Assembly (NCBI RefSeq): GCF_014836495.1
Contig: NZ_JACSQT010000001.1
Location: 248,001-312,000 of the forward strand
DNA length: 64,000 bases
From: Cytobacillus stercorigallinarum
Lineage (GTDB): Bacteria > Bacillota > Bacilli > Bacillales > Cytobacillaceae
Direction: 5' to 3'
In this document: positions 8,353 through 20,127 of the stretch, in pieces
How the letters are laid out: each line of letters begins with the position of its first letter
Position numbering within the stretch: the stretch's first letter is position 1
Translations under genes and position numbers: made by a program
The notes under the pieces: model-generated
Told to the model about the DNA's origin: nothing
Seen by the model: the letters and a program-made list of their open reading frames with translations, nothing else
Database searches by the model: none

Positions 8353-10497
8353 ATGCAAACAGCAGAGGAGCATTTGCAGAAGTATTTCGGATATACAAGT
8401 TTTCGACCAGGTCAAAAAGATATTATTCAGCATTTAAATCATGGCCACAATGTACTTGGCATTTTACCAACTGGCGGTGGTAAATCACTCTCCTTTCAAA
8501 TACCCGCACTTATGAATGACGGTGTGACAATCGTTATCTCCCCTTTAATTTCACTGATGAAAGACCAAGTAGATGCCCTTCTTGAAGCAGGAATTCCTGC
8601 AGCCTATATGAATAGTAGTCTTTCTTACAAGGAATATGCGGAAACAGAAGAGCGACTGTTAAGAGGGGAATATAAGCTTGTCTACATAGCTCCGGAACGT
8701 CTGGAATCAATGGAGTTTCTAACGATTATGGAGAACATTCATTTGTCAATGATTGTCTTTGATGAAGCGCATTGTATTTCTCAATGGGGACATGATTTTA
8801 GACCGAGTTATCGTTCCGTTGTGGACAGGATTTTCTCCCTTACGAATACGCCTGTGATTGCTGCATTAACAGCGACAGCAACGAAAAATGTAGAAGAAGA
8901 TATTAGTCGCTTATTGCATATAGAAAAAGAGCATATTTTTGTTACGGGCTTTGCCCGAACGAACCTTTCTTTTCAAGTGTTAAAAGGAAGAGATAAGCGC
9001 AAGTATTTAGAAGCCTATGTATCCAGTAGAAAAGAAGAATCAGGTATTATCTATACTTCTAGCAGAAAACAGACGGATCAATTATATGAACATTTTCTGA
9101 AGAAAGGTTATAAAGTGGAAAGATACCATGCTGGTCTTTCTGAGGATAATCGTAAACACGCTCAGGAAAAATTTGTCCATGATCAAGTGTCGTTGATGAT
9201 TGCTACCAATGCGTTCGGGATGGGGATTGATAAACCGGATGTACGTTATGTGGTGCACTATAATATGCCGCGAAACATCGAGGCTTATTATCAAGAGGCT
9301 GGAAGAGCGGGACGAGATGGGGAAGAAAGTGAATGTATTTTACTTTACTCTCCTCAAGATATTCTCCTACAAAAATTCCTTATAGAAAAGAGCGAGCTTT
9401 CAACAAGCCTTCGCGAACAAGAATATGAAAAACTAAGACAGATGACGAATTATTGTCATACAGAGAGTTGCTTGCAATCCTATATTGTCGCTTACTTTGC
9501 CAATCAGGATGTCTCAGTATGTAATAAATGTTCTAACTGTTTAGATGAAAGACAATCTGTTGACATCACGAATGAAGCGATGATGATTTTCTCGTGTATT
9601 AAACGAATGGGAGAGCGCTTTGGTGTTAAGCTAACAGCTCAAGTGTTAAAAGGATCGGCGAATAAACGGATTAAGCAATTGTCTTTTCATACACTTACGA
9701 CATACGGGCTTATGAAAGAAAAAACAGAAAAGCAAATTGTTGATATGATCAATTATTTACTTGCGGAAGGCTATCTTTCCATGACAGATGGACAATATCC
9801 GACCGTTATTTTAGCAGATGAAGCGATCCCGGTTTTAAAAAGAGAAGCCCAAGTATATATGAAAATTTCTGAAGATAAAGAGATAGAAGAACGTTCGGCT
9901 GGAGAAGAAAATAGCGAGTTATTTGCTATCTTAAGGGAGTTAAGAAAAAACTTAGCACAAGAACAAGGTGTACCGCCCTATGTTGTTTTTGCTGATACGG
10001 CTTTAAAGGAAATGTGTACGTATTTCCCTGCTACGAAAGAAGCAATGCTATCGATTAAAGGTGTTGGTGAAATGAAGTATAGTAAATATGGGGAAGCTTT
10101 TCTAGAAGCGATTAAAGTTTTTACTGAGAAAAATGACATCGAGATCAAAGAGCAACACTTTGTGAAGGCACAATCTGTAAATAAAAAGGTGGCTGAAGGG
10201 ACAGGAAGTCATATCCAGTCCTATGAAGCCTTTCAATTAGGTAAAACAATTTCTGAGATTGCTAAAGAGCGTTCTTTTTCACCGATAACGATTCAAAATC
10301 ATATTTTTAGAGCGGTAGCAGAAGGCCATTCGATTGATTGGGACCAAGTTTTCAATGAGCAGGTAGAAGAGGAAGTACTTGTAGCTGCAGATAAAGTCGG
10401 TGTAGAAAAGTTAAGGCCAATTAAGGATGAACTCAATGATGATACAATTGATTATTTTCAAATTAAGGCTGTTTTAACGAAACATCATCTTGTTTAA
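8353..10497 (+). CDS. recQ: ATP-dependent DNA helicase RecQ with C-terminal HTH extension
   Basis: This 714-residue protein has the full RecQ set: Walker A LPTGGGKS (about 38-45), the DEAH box at 137-140 in the RecQ-type context DEAHCISQWGHDF, TATAT motif III, and motif VI QEAGRAGRDG near 314. A four-cysteine zinc site lies between about 368 and 397, followed by a winged-helix RQC region and an HRDC domain (about 517-590). The C-terminal stretch (about 616-665, GKTISEIAKERSFSPITIQ) looks like the HTH_40 domain found on some RecQ and UvrD helicases. RecQ unwinds DNA 3' to 5' in recombination repair. At over 700 residues it is longer than the roughly 590-residue B. subtilis RecQ, and it occupies a position between racE and gerM where B. 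subtilis has no recQ. Confidence 0.95.
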   Translation: MQTAEEHLQKYFGYTSFRPGQKDIIQHLNHGHNVLGILPTGGGKSLSFQIPALMNDGVTIVISPLISLMKDQVDALLEAGIPAAYMNSSLSYKEYAETEERLLRGEYKLVYIAPERLESMEFLTIMENIHLSMIVFDEAHCISQWGHDFRPSYRSVVDRIFSLTNTPVIAALTATATKNVEEDISRLLHIEKEHIFVTGFARTNLSFQVLKGRDKRKYLEAYVSSRKEESGIIYTSSRKQTDQLYEHFLKKGYKVERYHAGLSEDNRKHAQEKFVHDQVSLMIATNAFGMGIDKPDVRYVVHYNMPRNIEAYYQEAGRAGRDGEESECILLYSPQDILLQKFLIEKSELSTSLREQEYEKLRQMTNYCHTESCLQSYIVAYFANQDVSVCNKCSNCLDERQSVDITNEAMMIFSCIKRMGERFGVKLTAQVLKGSANKRIKQLSFHTLTTYGLMKEKTEKQIVDMINYLLAEGYLSMTDGQYPTVILADEAIPVLKREAQVYMKISEDKEIEERSAGEENSELFAILRELRKNLAQEQGVPPYVVFADTALKEMCTYFPATKEAMLSIKGVGEMKYSKYGEAFLEAIKVFTEKNDIEIKEQHFVKAQSVNKKVAEGTGSHIQSYEAFQLGKTISEIAKERSFSPITIQNHIFRAVAEGHSIDWDQVFNEQVEEEVLVAADKVGVEKLRPIKDELNDDTIDYFQIKAVLTKHHLV

Positions 10498-10531
10498 ATA
10501 AGCTTTGTCCAAATTTGTCTAAAAGAATAGA

Positions 10532-10562
10532 AGACTTTCTTTCCTAAAGGCGGTCTATTTTG
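10532..10562 (+). terminator. Possible weak terminator after recQ
   Basis: AGAC and GTCT pair around an inner CTTT/AAAG stem with a three-base internal loop, followed by ATTTTG. Folding is plausible but not strong. Confidence 0.35.
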
Positions 10563-10612
10563 TAAATAGGCTCGTATACATGTAGTACAAACTGTCTTAG
10601 GAGGGAAAGGTT

Positions 10613-11683
10613 ATGTCTTTAAATAAAAAAGCGACCATCGCAGTGTCCGCTGTATTAGTTTCATCTGCTTTGTTATCAGGTTGTGGATTATTTGGTGGAG
10701 AGGAGAAAGAGAAAATTGACCCACCGAGTGAAATGTCCATTAATAACGAAGATGCCAATGTAGAGACAGAAGAGACAACTGGTGAGGAAAGTGGAGCTGC
10801 TGATGAGGCGGCAGAGACAACAACGATTCCAACAGAATTATACTTAATTGACAATAATGGCTATGTTGTATCACAAACATTAGATTTACCGAGTACGAAT
10901 TCTGTTGCTAAACAAGCGTTAGAATATTTAGTGGTAGATGGAAAAGTAACTGAACTCTTACCAAATAATTTCCGCGCAGTGTTACCAGCTGATACAAAAA
11001 TGACGGTTGATGTAAAAGATAAAGTGGCTCATGTTGATTTTTCTAAGGAATTTGCTGAGTATAATCCAGAAGATGAAGCAAGAGTCCTGCAATCAGTCAC
11101 ATGGACATTGACCCAATTTGATGAAATAGAACAAGTAAAATTAAGCATAAATGGGAATGCGATTAAAGAAATGCCAGTCAATGGTACACCGATTGGCGAA
11201 GAAGTAAGTCGCTCTATCGGTATCAATTATGATAACTCTGTTGTCACAGATATTACAAATACAAAACCAGTGACCGTTTATTACATGGGTGGCGAAGAAG
11301 AGGAAAAGTACTTCGTCCCAGTAACAAAACGAGTATCAAATAATGTCGACAATAATGTAACGGCGATTATTGACGAGTTAGGGGACCCTTCTTTAGGATC
11401 TAAACTTTCTGCTGTCTTGCCGAGTGAAGTCGCTTTACTAGGTGAACCGAAAGTAGAAGAGGGAACGATTACACTTGATTTCGATGAATCGATTTTCTCA
11501 AGTGGGGAAGAAAATGTCATTAGCGAAAATGTATTAAAAGTTTTAGCGTTATCACTCACAGAACAAGCAGATGTGGAATCTGTTGCTGTGACAGTGAATG
11601 GCGAGGCTGATTTACTTGATGAAGATGGCGAAAAGCTAGAGCCTGTTTCAAGACCTGAAAGTGTGAATACTGGCAGCTATTAA
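10613..11683 (+). CDS. gerM: Spore germination/sporulation lipoprotein GerM
   Basis: The 356-residue protein has a lipoprotein signal peptide with the lipobox LLSG-C24, so it is predicted to be membrane-anchored on the outer face. After an acidic linker come two GerMN repeats (about 85-190 and 225-335), each containing the VDFSKEF / LDFDESIF type motif. GerM is needed for spore cortex formation and germination in B. subtilis, where it helps hold the SpoIIIA-SpoIIQ channel. The ribosome-binding site TAGGAGGGAAAGG precedes the ATG. A terminator follows, so it is not cotranscribed with rdgB by default. Confidence 0.94.
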   Translation: MSLNKKATIAVSAVLVSSALLSGCGLFGGEEKEKIDPPSEMSINNEDANVETEETTGEESGAADEAAETTTIPTELYLIDNNGYVVSQTLDLPSTNSVAKQALEYLVVDGKVTELLPNNFRAVLPADTKMTVDVKDKVAHVDFSKEFAEYNPEDEARVLQSVTWTLTQFDEIEQVKLSINGNAIKEMPVNGTPIGEEVSRSIGINYDNSVVTDITNTKPVTVYYMGGEEEEKYFVPVTKRVSNNVDNNVTAIIDELGDPSLGSKLSAVLPSEVALLGEPKVEEGTITLDFDESIFSSGEENVISENVLKVLALSLTEQADVESVAVTVNGEADLLDEDGEKLEPVSRPESVNTGSY

Positions 11684-11712
11684 TTGGTATCACCATCCTT
11701 TTATAGTAGAAT

Positions 11713-11754
11713 GAGAAGAGTGAGGAAAGGGGCCTCCTCTTCTCTTTATTTTTT
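11713..11754 (+). terminator. Rho-independent terminator between gerM and rdgB
   Basis: GAGAAGAG-t-GAGG pairs with CCTC-CTCTTCTC with a single bulge, and T-rich sequence follows. It runs right up to the first in-frame ATG of rdgB (11755), which argues that translation begins at the next ATG, 11785. Confidence 0.85.
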
Positions 11755-11784
11755 ATGACGAACATAAAAGGAAGGAAACGCTAT

Positions 11785-12378
11785 ATGTCTGAAATTATTA
11801 TTGCTACAAAGAATAAAGGCAAAGCAGAGGAATTTAAAAAAATGTTTGCATCACTCGGTTATGAAGTGAAAACATTACATGACTATCCTGATATGCCAGA
11901 TGTGGAAGAAACGGGTACGACTTTTGAAGAAAATGCCGTTTTAAAAGCAGAAGAAATTTCGCGCTTAATGAATCGACCGGTGATCGCTGATGATTCCGGA
12001 TTATCAATTGATGCCCTTGAAGGACGCCCAGGAATATTTTCCGCTCGTTATGCAGGGGAAGAAAAAAATGATGAAGCGAATATAGATAAAGTACTGGAAG
12101 AAATGAAACATATACCGGAAGAGAAGCGGGATGCTCGGTTTTATTGTGCATTGGCGGTAGCTATCCCTGGAAAGAAAACATATACCGTTTCGGGAACATG
12201 TGAAGGTAAAATTCTTTATGCACGAAAAGGAACCAATGGCTTTGGCTATGATCCCATCTTTTGGGCGAATGCAAAGAACAAGGCGATGGCAGAGTTAACA
12301 TCAGAAGAAAAAGCAGCCATTAGCCATAGAGGACATGCATTAAAGCAATTAGAAAAAGATCTTCCAACTATTCTTTAA
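11785..12378 (+). CDS. rdgB: XTP/dITP (non-canonical purine NTP) pyrophosphatase
   Basis: This Ham1/RdgB family enzyme (ysnA in B. subtilis) hydrolyses ITP, dITP and XTP to monophosphates, keeping deaminated purines out of nucleic acids. The 197-residue product begins [14 protein letters not shown], the usual N-terminal nucleotide-binding loop, and contains ADDSGL near residue 70 and GFGYDPIFW near 150. The ATG at 11785 is chosen over 11755: AAGGAAGG lies just before it, the length matches the family, and the upstream ATG abuts a terminator. It is followed after 13 bases by ysnB. Confidence 0.95.
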   Translation: MSEIIIATKNKGKAEEFKKMFASLGYEVKTLHDYPDMPDVEETGTTFEENAVLKAEEISRLMNRPVIADDSGLSIDALEGRPGIFSARYAGEEKNDEANIDKVLEEMKHIPEEKRDARFYCALAVAIPGKKTYTVSGTCEGKILYARKGTNGFGYDPIFWANAKNKAMAELTSEEKAAISHRGHALKQLEKDLPTIL

Positions 12379-12391
12379 GGAGGAGGATAAC

Positions 12392-12904
12392 ATGAAGTTC
12401 CTCATCGTTAGTGACAGCCACGGTGATCGTAACATCCTGCAAGAACTAAAAGCACGTCACAGTCAAAATGTCGACTATATGATTCATTGTGGGGACTCTG
12501 AATTAAGTAGCGACCAAGCTGAAATGGCTGGATATGTCGCAGTGAGAGGGAATTGCGATACCGATGCTCGCTATAAAAACGAAGAATTAATAGATACAGA
12601 TAACGGCAATGTATGGATTACACATGGTCATCTGTACGGTGTGAAATCTTCATTATTAGGTTTAAGCTTAAGAGCAAAAGAAGTTGCTGCACGTATCGTT
12701 TGTTTTGGTCATTCACATCAACTAGGTGCTGAAATGGTAGATCAAATCCTTTATCTCAACCCAAATAGCATCTCGCTACCAAGGCAACCGAAAGAAAAAA
12801 CATATATGATGGTAGATTGGACAGCGGAAAAAGTGGTCGTTTCCATTTGGACGAGAGACGGCATCGAACTCCAAGAATGGCAGCAATCATTCTCATTTGC
12901 ATAA
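12392..12904 (+). CDS. ysnB: YfcE/MJ0936-type metallophosphoesterase YsnB
   Basis: The 170-residue protein carries all metal-binding motifs of the small bacterial phosphodiesterases: DSHGD at residues 7-11, HCGDSE near 31, GNCDTD near 53, THGH near 75 and GHSH near 106. The family hydrolyses phosphodiesters in a two-metal site; the natural substrate is not known. It has a strong ribosome-binding site (AAGGAGGAGG) and is translationally close to rdgB. Confidence 0.92.
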   Translation: MKFLIVSDSHGDRNILQELKARHSQNVDYMIHCGDSELSSDQAEMAGYVAVRGNCDTDARYKNEELIDTDNGNVWITHGHLYGVKSSLLGLSLRAKEVAARIVCFGHSHQLGAEMVDQILYLNPNSISLPRQPKEKTYMMVDWTAEKVVVSIWTRDGIELQEWQQSFSFA

Positions 12905-12906
12905 CA

Positions 12907-12936
12907 AGAGAACTGCTAGGATTACAGCAGTTCTCT
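12907..12936 (+). terminator. Hairpin after ysnB
   Basis: A perfect 11-bp stem AGAGAACTGCT / AGCAGTTCTCT begins three bases after the stop. Only two Ts follow, so termination may be inefficient. Confidence 0.55.
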
Positions 12937-12964
12937 TCCAATTATAAATTTATTTAAAAATGAA

Positions 12965-12993
12965 TTGACACTTCAGTTTATCCTGCGTATAAT
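12965..12993 (+). promoter_or_regulatory. Perfect consensus sigma-A promoter of the tRNA-Arg gene
   Basis: TTGACA (12965-12970), a 17-base spacer and TATAAT (12988-12993) match the consensus exactly. The predicted start near 13000 lies about 14 bases before the tRNA, as expected for a stable-RNA promoter. Confidence 0.9.
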
Positions 12994-13013
12994 AAATATT
13001 GTCTTGATATTAA

Positions 13014-13090
13014 GTCCCAGTAGCTCAGCAGGATAGAGCAACAGCCTTCTAAGCTGTCGGTCGGGAGTTCGAATCTCTCCTGGGACGCCA
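13014..13090 (+). tRNA. tRNA-Arg (anticodon UCU)
   Basis: A full cloverleaf can be drawn: acceptor GTCCCAG / CTGGGAC, D stem GCTC / GAGC, anticodon stem ACAGC / GCTGT with loop CTTCTAA (anticodon TCT reading AGA), T stem GGGAG / CTCTC with loop TTCGAAT, discriminator G and an encoded CCA. It is a single-gene transcription unit, with its own promoter and terminator. Confidence 0.97.
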
Positions 13091-13117
13091 TTAGCTACAT
13101 ATTTATCTACCAACACT

Positions 13118-13159
13118 AGCGTTGATTCCGGTGAAAACCTGGATTAGCGCTTTTTTTGT
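13118..13159 (+). terminator. Rho-independent terminator after tRNA-Arg
   Basis: The arms AGCGTTGATTCCGGT and ACCTGGATTAGCGCT pair, with three G-U pairs and one mismatch, around the loop GAAA. Seven Ts follow. Confidence 0.87.
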
Positions 13160-13628
13160 TTTGAGCTAGAAATCGATTTCGTATTAAATTACCCACAAGT
13201 TATTTCCTTTGTTGTTGTCCATCCTTAATTGTAAACCCAAGAAAAACAAATATAAAAATACTATCTTAAAATAATAGTGATAGGATGTAATAAATAAAAA
13301 TCTTCTTTAATCCTGGTGGTTTTTATCAAATAATGAAAAAATGAGTCGGAATATGGTAGAAGTTATCACGTTATTACGTGATTAAATATTAAAAAAATAG
13401 ACTAAAATGAAATGATCCCTGAAGGTAGTAGTTTCTTTGTATAGTATTTATCGAAAATGAATGCTCATGATTAATCTTTTAATAGGCTTCAATTCGCCGT
13501 GCTTGTTTGCTCAATAAGTTGCTCAAATACCACATCCTAAAAAGAACTTCACTTACTTTTCTCGCATGCTGCTGAATGAATAAAAACAATAAAAAATTTT
13601 GTCCAATTAAAAGGTTAATAGATCAATG
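13160..13628 (+). other. Gene-free AT-rich region between tRNA-Arg and the ilv control region
   Basis: No open frame with a ribosome-binding site or recognisable product was found on either strand. The only structure noted is a perfect 7-bp inverted repeat, ATCACGT-tatt-ACGTGAT, at 13365-13382. In B. subtilis the corresponding region upstream of ilvB carries distal regulator sites; none was recognised here with confidence. Confidence 0.6.
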
Positions 13629-13643
13629 ATGTAAGCGGATACA
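13629..13643 (+). promoter_or_regulatory. Candidate CcpA-binding cre site upstream of ilvB
   Basis: ATGTAAGCGGATACA fits the first 15 positions of the cre consensus WTGNAANCGNWNNCWW; the sixteenth position is C instead of W. With a transcription start assumed at 13725 it spans about -96 to -82. That is an upstream activator position, in line with the known positive CcpA control of the B. subtilis ilv-leu operon. Confidence 0.6.
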
Positions 13644-13672
13644 CGAAAACAGATTAATCTAAATTATCAAAT

Positions 13673-13687
13673 AATTTTTCGAAAAGG
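13673..13687 (+). promoter_or_regulatory. Candidate CodY box at the ilv promoter
   Basis: AATTTTTCGAAAAGG matches 11 of 15 positions of the CodY motif AATTTTCWGAAAATT. It sits immediately upstream of the -35 element, where binding would block RNA polymerase. CodY represses ilv-leu in B. subtilis under branched-chain amino acid excess; the site here is inferred. Confidence 0.42.
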
Positions 13688-13689
13688 TG

Positions 13690-13718
13690 TTGACGACTTT
13701 TAAAAATGGGCGTAAGAT
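13690..13718 (+). promoter_or_regulatory. sigma-A promoter of the ilv-leu operon
   Basis: TTGACG (13690-13695), a 17-base spacer and TAAGAT (13713-13718). It gives a start near 13725, about 100 bases before the T-box stem I, and it is the only good promoter between the tRNA terminator and ilvB. Confidence 0.7.
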
Positions 13719-13824
13719 AGTCCTCAACAAAGCAAAGCACAACAAAATAAATCGAAAATGAAATTGGAAGCAGCGTTATTTTCCTTTTATTTTTACAAAC
13801 GAAATTTTAGTGGTTTAAAGTGAG

Positions 13825-14125
13825 AAACTAAAAGCGTTGATGAGGATAAGTAGTTTTTTGATGTAGGTTTTGCAGAGAGCCGGGCAAGCTGGAAACCGGT
13901 AAACCAGTCTTAAAATGAACTCACCTCGGAGTGGAGACTTGAACAATTAGTAGAGTCTTCCGGGTCGAAGGAACCCGTTATCTAAGCTTAGCAGTTATTA
14001 TGCTGTTACTGAGTGCGCGTGCATATTTGAAACGCGAACAAGGGTGGTACCGTGGAATGGTGATCAAAGCCTTTTCATCCCTTGACCAATGTTTGGTCAA
14101 AGAGGGATGGGGAGGCTTTTTTATA
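13825..14125 (+). ncRNA. T-box leader, leucine-specific (specifier CUC), of the ilv-leu operon
   Basis: Stem I begins with the GATGAGGATAAGTAG element (about 13839). The GA-rich AGAGAGCCGGG segment follows (about 13875), and the specifier loop reads GAA-CTC-A with CTC (Leu) at 13920-13922. The T-box bulge AGGGTGGTACCGTGG is at 14041-14055. The terminator pairs AAGCCTTTTCATCCCT with AGGGATGGGGAGGCTT before a T-run (14067-14124). Uncharged tRNA-Leu would stabilise the antiterminator and let transcription pass into ilvB. Confidence 0.93.
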
Positions 14126-14154
14126 TTTTATTTTAATAAGGAGGTTAAAGAGCG

Positions 14155-15876
14155 ATGGTGCGGGAAGCTGCCTTAACAGAAGAAGTGAAAACAAAGCTTG
14201 AGACGATTACAGGCGCAGACTTATTAATGGATGCGTTAGAAAGGGAAAATGTAGAAGTCGTCTTTGGCTACCCTGGCGGAGCGGTTTTGCCGATTTACGA
14301 TAAGATTTATGATGCGAAATTCCTTCATGTTCTCCCTAGACATGAACAGGGCGGCATACATGCTGCGGAAGGTTACGCAAGGATTTCAGGTAAGCCTGGT
14401 GTCGTCATAGCAACATCCGGCCCGGGAGCAACGAATATTGTAACAGGGTTGGCTGATGCGATGATGGACTCATTACCAATAGTAGCCTTTACAGGCCAAG
14501 TAGCAACAAGTGTGATTGGTTCAGATGCATTCCAAGAAGCAGATATTTTAGGAATTACAACACCGATTACAAAATATAATTTTCAAATTCGCCAATTGGA
14601 GGATATTCCAAGAGTCATTAAAGAAGCGTTCTATATTGCAACGACAGGCAGACCCGGTCCAGTGCTCATTGATATTCCTAAAGATATAGCATCGACGATT
14701 ACCGAAAGACCCGAAGAAGCAGAAATGGACTTACCCGGTTATCAACCGACATTAAAGCCTAATCGCTTGCAAATTCGTAAACTATCAGATGCGGTAGGAG
14801 CAGCACAGAAACCAGTCATTTTAGCAGGGGCAGGTATTCTTCATTCGAAGGGGGCAACCGAACTTTTACAGTATGTGGAAAAAACAAAAATACCAGTTGT
14901 TCATACATTACTTGGTCTTGGTGGCTTTCCAAGTGACCATCCATTATTTATTGGCATGGGTGGGATGCACGGCTGTTATACAGCGAATATGGCTCTTTCA
15001 CAATGTGACTTATTGATTAATATCGGGGCAAGGTTTGATGACCGCTTAACAGGTAATTTGGAACATTTTGCTCCGAATGCAAAGGTTGCACATATCGATA
15101 TTGACCCAGCAGAAATTGGTAAAAATGTACCGACAGTTATTCCGATTGTAGCAGACGCAAAGGCTGCGCTACTCGCACTTCTTCAAGAAGAATGTAATGA
15201 ACCAGCTCATAGCGAATGGATGGAAACATTAAAACAGTGGAGTGCTGCTCATCCTTTCCATTATGATCAAGCATCGCCTAAGTTAAAGCCGCAACGGGTA
15301 ATGGAGCTCTTGTATGAAAACACGAAGGGCGAAGCGATTGTCACGACAGATGTCGGACAACACCAAATGTGGGCAGCGCAATACTATCGCTTTAAACACG
15401 CGGATAGATGGGTTACATCTGGTGGCCTTGGAACGATGGGATTTGGTTTACCTTCAAGTATTGGTGCTCAAATTGCTGATCCAGATAGTTGTGTGCTTGC
15501 GATTGTCGGTGATGCTGGCTTTCAAATGTCAACACAGGAATTAGCGGTTATACAAGAAATGAACTTACCAATAAAAATCGCAATATTCAATAATCAATCT
15601 CTGGGGATGGTCAGACAATGGCAGGAGTTTTTCTATGAATCACGTTTTTCACATAGCAAGATTCCAGTTCAACCTGATTTTGTGAAGCTAGCTGAAGCTT
15701 ACGATATTAAAGGTTATAGCATAACGACAGAAGAAGAAGCGGAGAGAGTGTTAGCTGAAGTATTACACACAAGAGAGCCTGTATTGCTAGATTTCCGTGT
15801 CGATGCTGATGAAAATGTCTTTCCAATGATCGCTCCGGGTAAAGGGATTCATGAGATGGTAGGTGTGAAAGAATGA
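14155..15876 (+). CDS. ilvB: Acetolactate synthase large (catalytic) subunit
   Basis: This 573-residue ThDP- and FAD-dependent enzyme condenses pyruvate to acetolactate (valine/leucine path) or with 2-oxobutyrate (isoleucine path). The catalytic glutamate motif [15 protein letters not shown] lies near residue 62. The C-terminal ThDP-binding motif runs from [11 protein letters not shown] (near 453) to [11 protein letters not shown] (near 480). The ribosome-binding site AAGGAGG lies 10 bases before the ATG. It is the first gene of the operon after the T-box, and its stop overlaps the ilvH start (ATGA). Confidence 0.97.
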   Translation: MVREAALTEEVKTKLETITGADLLMDALERENVEVVFGYPGGAVLPIYDKIYDAKFLHVLPRHEQGGIHAAEGYARISGKPGVVIATSGPGATNIVTGLADAMMDSLPIVAFTGQVATSVIGSDAFQEADILGITTPITKYNFQIRQLEDIPRVIKEAFYIATTGRPGPVLIDIPKDIASTITERPEEAEMDLPGYQPTLKPNRLQIRKLSDAVGAAQKPVILAGAGILHSKGATELLQYVEKTKIPVVHTLLGLGGFPSDHPLFIGMGGMHGCYTANMALSQCDLLINIGARFDDRLTGNLEHFAPNAKVAHIDIDPAEIGKNVPTVIPIVADAKAALLALLQEECNEPAHSEWMETLKQWSAAHPFHYDQASPKLKPQRVMELLYENTKGEAIVTTDVGQHQMWAAQYYRFKHADRWVTSGGLGTMGFGLPSSIGAQIADPDSCVLAIVGDAGFQMSTQELAVIQEMNLPIKIAIFNNQSLGMVRQWQEFFYESRFSHSKIPVQPDFVKLAEAYDIKGYSITTEEEAERVLAEVLHTREPVLLDFRVDADENVFPMIAPGKGIHEMVGVKE

Positions 15877-16391
15877 AGAGAATCATATCGCTACTCGTTT
15901 TAAATAAACCTGGTGTACTTAATCGAATTACTAATTTATTTTCTAAACGAAATTATAATATCGAAAGTATTTCAGTTGGTTTATCTGAACAGGAGGGGAT
16001 GTCAAGAATCACATGTGTAATTTATGTAGAGTCAGAACAACAAAGCGAGCAAATTACGAAACAGCTCAATAAGCAGGTAGACATACTGAAAGTGACGGAT
16101 ATTACAAATCAAGCAGTTGTTGCTAGAGAACTAGCTTTGATAAAGGTACAGTCTAATCCGCACACAAGAAATGAGATTTATTCCTTAATTGAGCCTTTCA
16201 GAGCTTCTGTCATTGACGTAAGCAAAGATAGTTTAGTCATCCAAATTACAGGTGAATCTGAAAAAATCGAAGCGTTCCTAGAGTTAATTAAGCCATATGG
16301 TATTAAAGAGATTGCTAGAACGGGCACAACGGCTTTCCCTAGAGGGACACAAAGACAGTCGCAACAAAAACATAACTTTTCAATTGTATAA
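15873..16391 (+). CDS. ilvH: Acetolactate synthase small (regulatory) subunit
   Basis: The 172-residue protein has an N-terminal ACT domain (residues 4-75, with [21 protein letters not shown]) and a C-terminal ALS_ss domain. It binds valine and gives feedback control to IlvB. The ATG overlaps the ilvB stop by four bases, implying translational coupling and matched amounts of the two subunits. The name ilvN is used for the same gene in other species. Confidence 0.96.
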   Translation: MKRIISLLVLNKPGVLNRITNLFSKRNYNIESISVGLSEQEGMSRITCVIYVESEQQSEQITKQLNKQVDILKVTDITNQAVVARELALIKVQSNPHTRNEIYSLIEPFRASVIDVSKDSLVIQITGESEKIEAFLELIKPYGIKEIARTGTTAFPRGTQRQSQQKHNFSIV

Positions 16392-16420
16392 AAAAATAAA
16401 TGATGAATAGAGGAGAATGA

Positions 16421-18974
<2,554 letters not shown>

Positions 18975-19002
18975 CATACACTTTTAATCGGAGGGATAAA
19001 AG

Positions 19003-20115
19003 ATGAAAAAACGTATCGCTGTACTACCAGGAGACGGGATCGGGAAAGAAGTTGCAAAAGGAGCAGTTGAAATTCTCCAAGCAGTCGGAGAGCGCTATAA
19101 TCACCAATTTGAATTTTCTTATGGTATGATTGGCGGCCATGCGATTGATGAAAAAGGCAAACCACTTCCGGAAGAAACCATTCAACTTTGCAAAGAAAGC
19201 GATGCGATTCTTTTAGGAGCAGTGGGTGGTCCTAAATGGGATCAAGTAAATCCTGATATCCGTCCGGAGAGAGGGTTATTACAAATCCGTAAAGAGCTTA
19301 ATCTATATGCCAATCTTCGTCCAACAACTTATTTTGAAAGTTTGGCGAAATCTTCTCCTTTAAAAGATGAAGTGATCCAAGGTGTAGACTTATTGATGGT
19401 ACGCGAATTAACTGGCGGATTATATTTTGGTCAACCGAGTGAACGAATGGATGCTAACGGAGAATCTGCGGTAGTCGATACATTATTTTATAAAAAAGCA
19501 GAGATGAAGCGTGTAATCGAAAAAGCATTTGCTTTAGCAGAAAAGAGAAGAAAAAAAGTCACATCTATTGATAAAGCAAACGTACTTGAATCAAGCAGGA
19601 TGTGGAGGGAAACGGCAGAGGAAGTAGCAAAAGATTATCCCCATGTGTATCTTGAACATATGTTAGTTGATAATGCGGCGATGCAAATGGTGACAAATCC
19701 TAAACAGTTTGATGTTGTCGTAACAGAGAATATGTTTGGTGACATTTTAAGTGATGAGGCCTCCGTTTTAACCGGTTCATTAGGCATGTTACCATCTGCT
19801 AGTTTATCTGAAAATGGTCCATATTTATATGAACCGATTCATGGTTCGGCACCTGATATCGCAGGAAAAAACGTGGCCAATCCGTTAGCAATGATTTTAT
19901 CTGCTGCGATGATGCTTCGTGAATCGTTCGGGTTAGAAACAGAGGCGAATGAGGTAGAACGTGCTGTAAAACAAGTGTTAGATGCAGGCTTTAGAACAAG
20001 TGATATTGCGGAGTTCAGCCAACAAGTGACATCGACAACAGAAATGATCGCGGAAGTAAAAGCGATGCTACTAGATAATGAAGCTATTATGCATATTATG
20101 GGTGCGTACGCTTAA
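19003..20115 (+). CDS. leuB: 3-isopropylmalate dehydrogenase
   Basis: This 370-residue NAD-dependent decarboxylating dehydrogenase of the isocitrate/isopropylmalate family shows the N-terminal LPGDGIGKEV, the substrate arginines in RPERGLLQIRKELNLYANLRP, and the metal site near 245 (NMFGDILSDEAS). It oxidises 3-isopropylmalate to 2-oxoisocaproate. The ribosome-binding site CGGAGGGA precedes the ATG. Confidence 0.97.
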   Translation: MKKRIAVLPGDGIGKEVAKGAVEILQAVGERYNHQFEFSYGMIGGHAIDEKGKPLPEETIQLCKESDAILLGAVGGPKWDQVNPDIRPERGLLQIRKELNLYANLRPTTYFESLAKSSPLKDEVIQGVDLLMVRELTGGLYFGQPSERMDANGESAVVDTLFYKKAEMKRVIEKAFALAEKRRKKVTSIDKANVLESSRMWRETAEEVAKDYPHVYLEHMLVDNAAMQMVTNPKQFDVVVTENMFGDILSDEASVLTGSLGMLPSASLSENGPYLYEPIHGSAPDIAGKNVANPLAMILSAAMMLRESFGLETEANEVERAVKQVLDAGFRTSDIAEFSQQVTSTTEMIAEVKAMLLDNEAIMHIMGAYA

Positions 20116-20127
20116 ATAATGAAGAAG

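Noticed and set aside
13014..13690. tRNA-Arg as an integration site for an island
   Set aside because: No integrase is present, no repeat of the tRNA 3' end was seen downstream, and the flanking gene order is normal for Bacillus.
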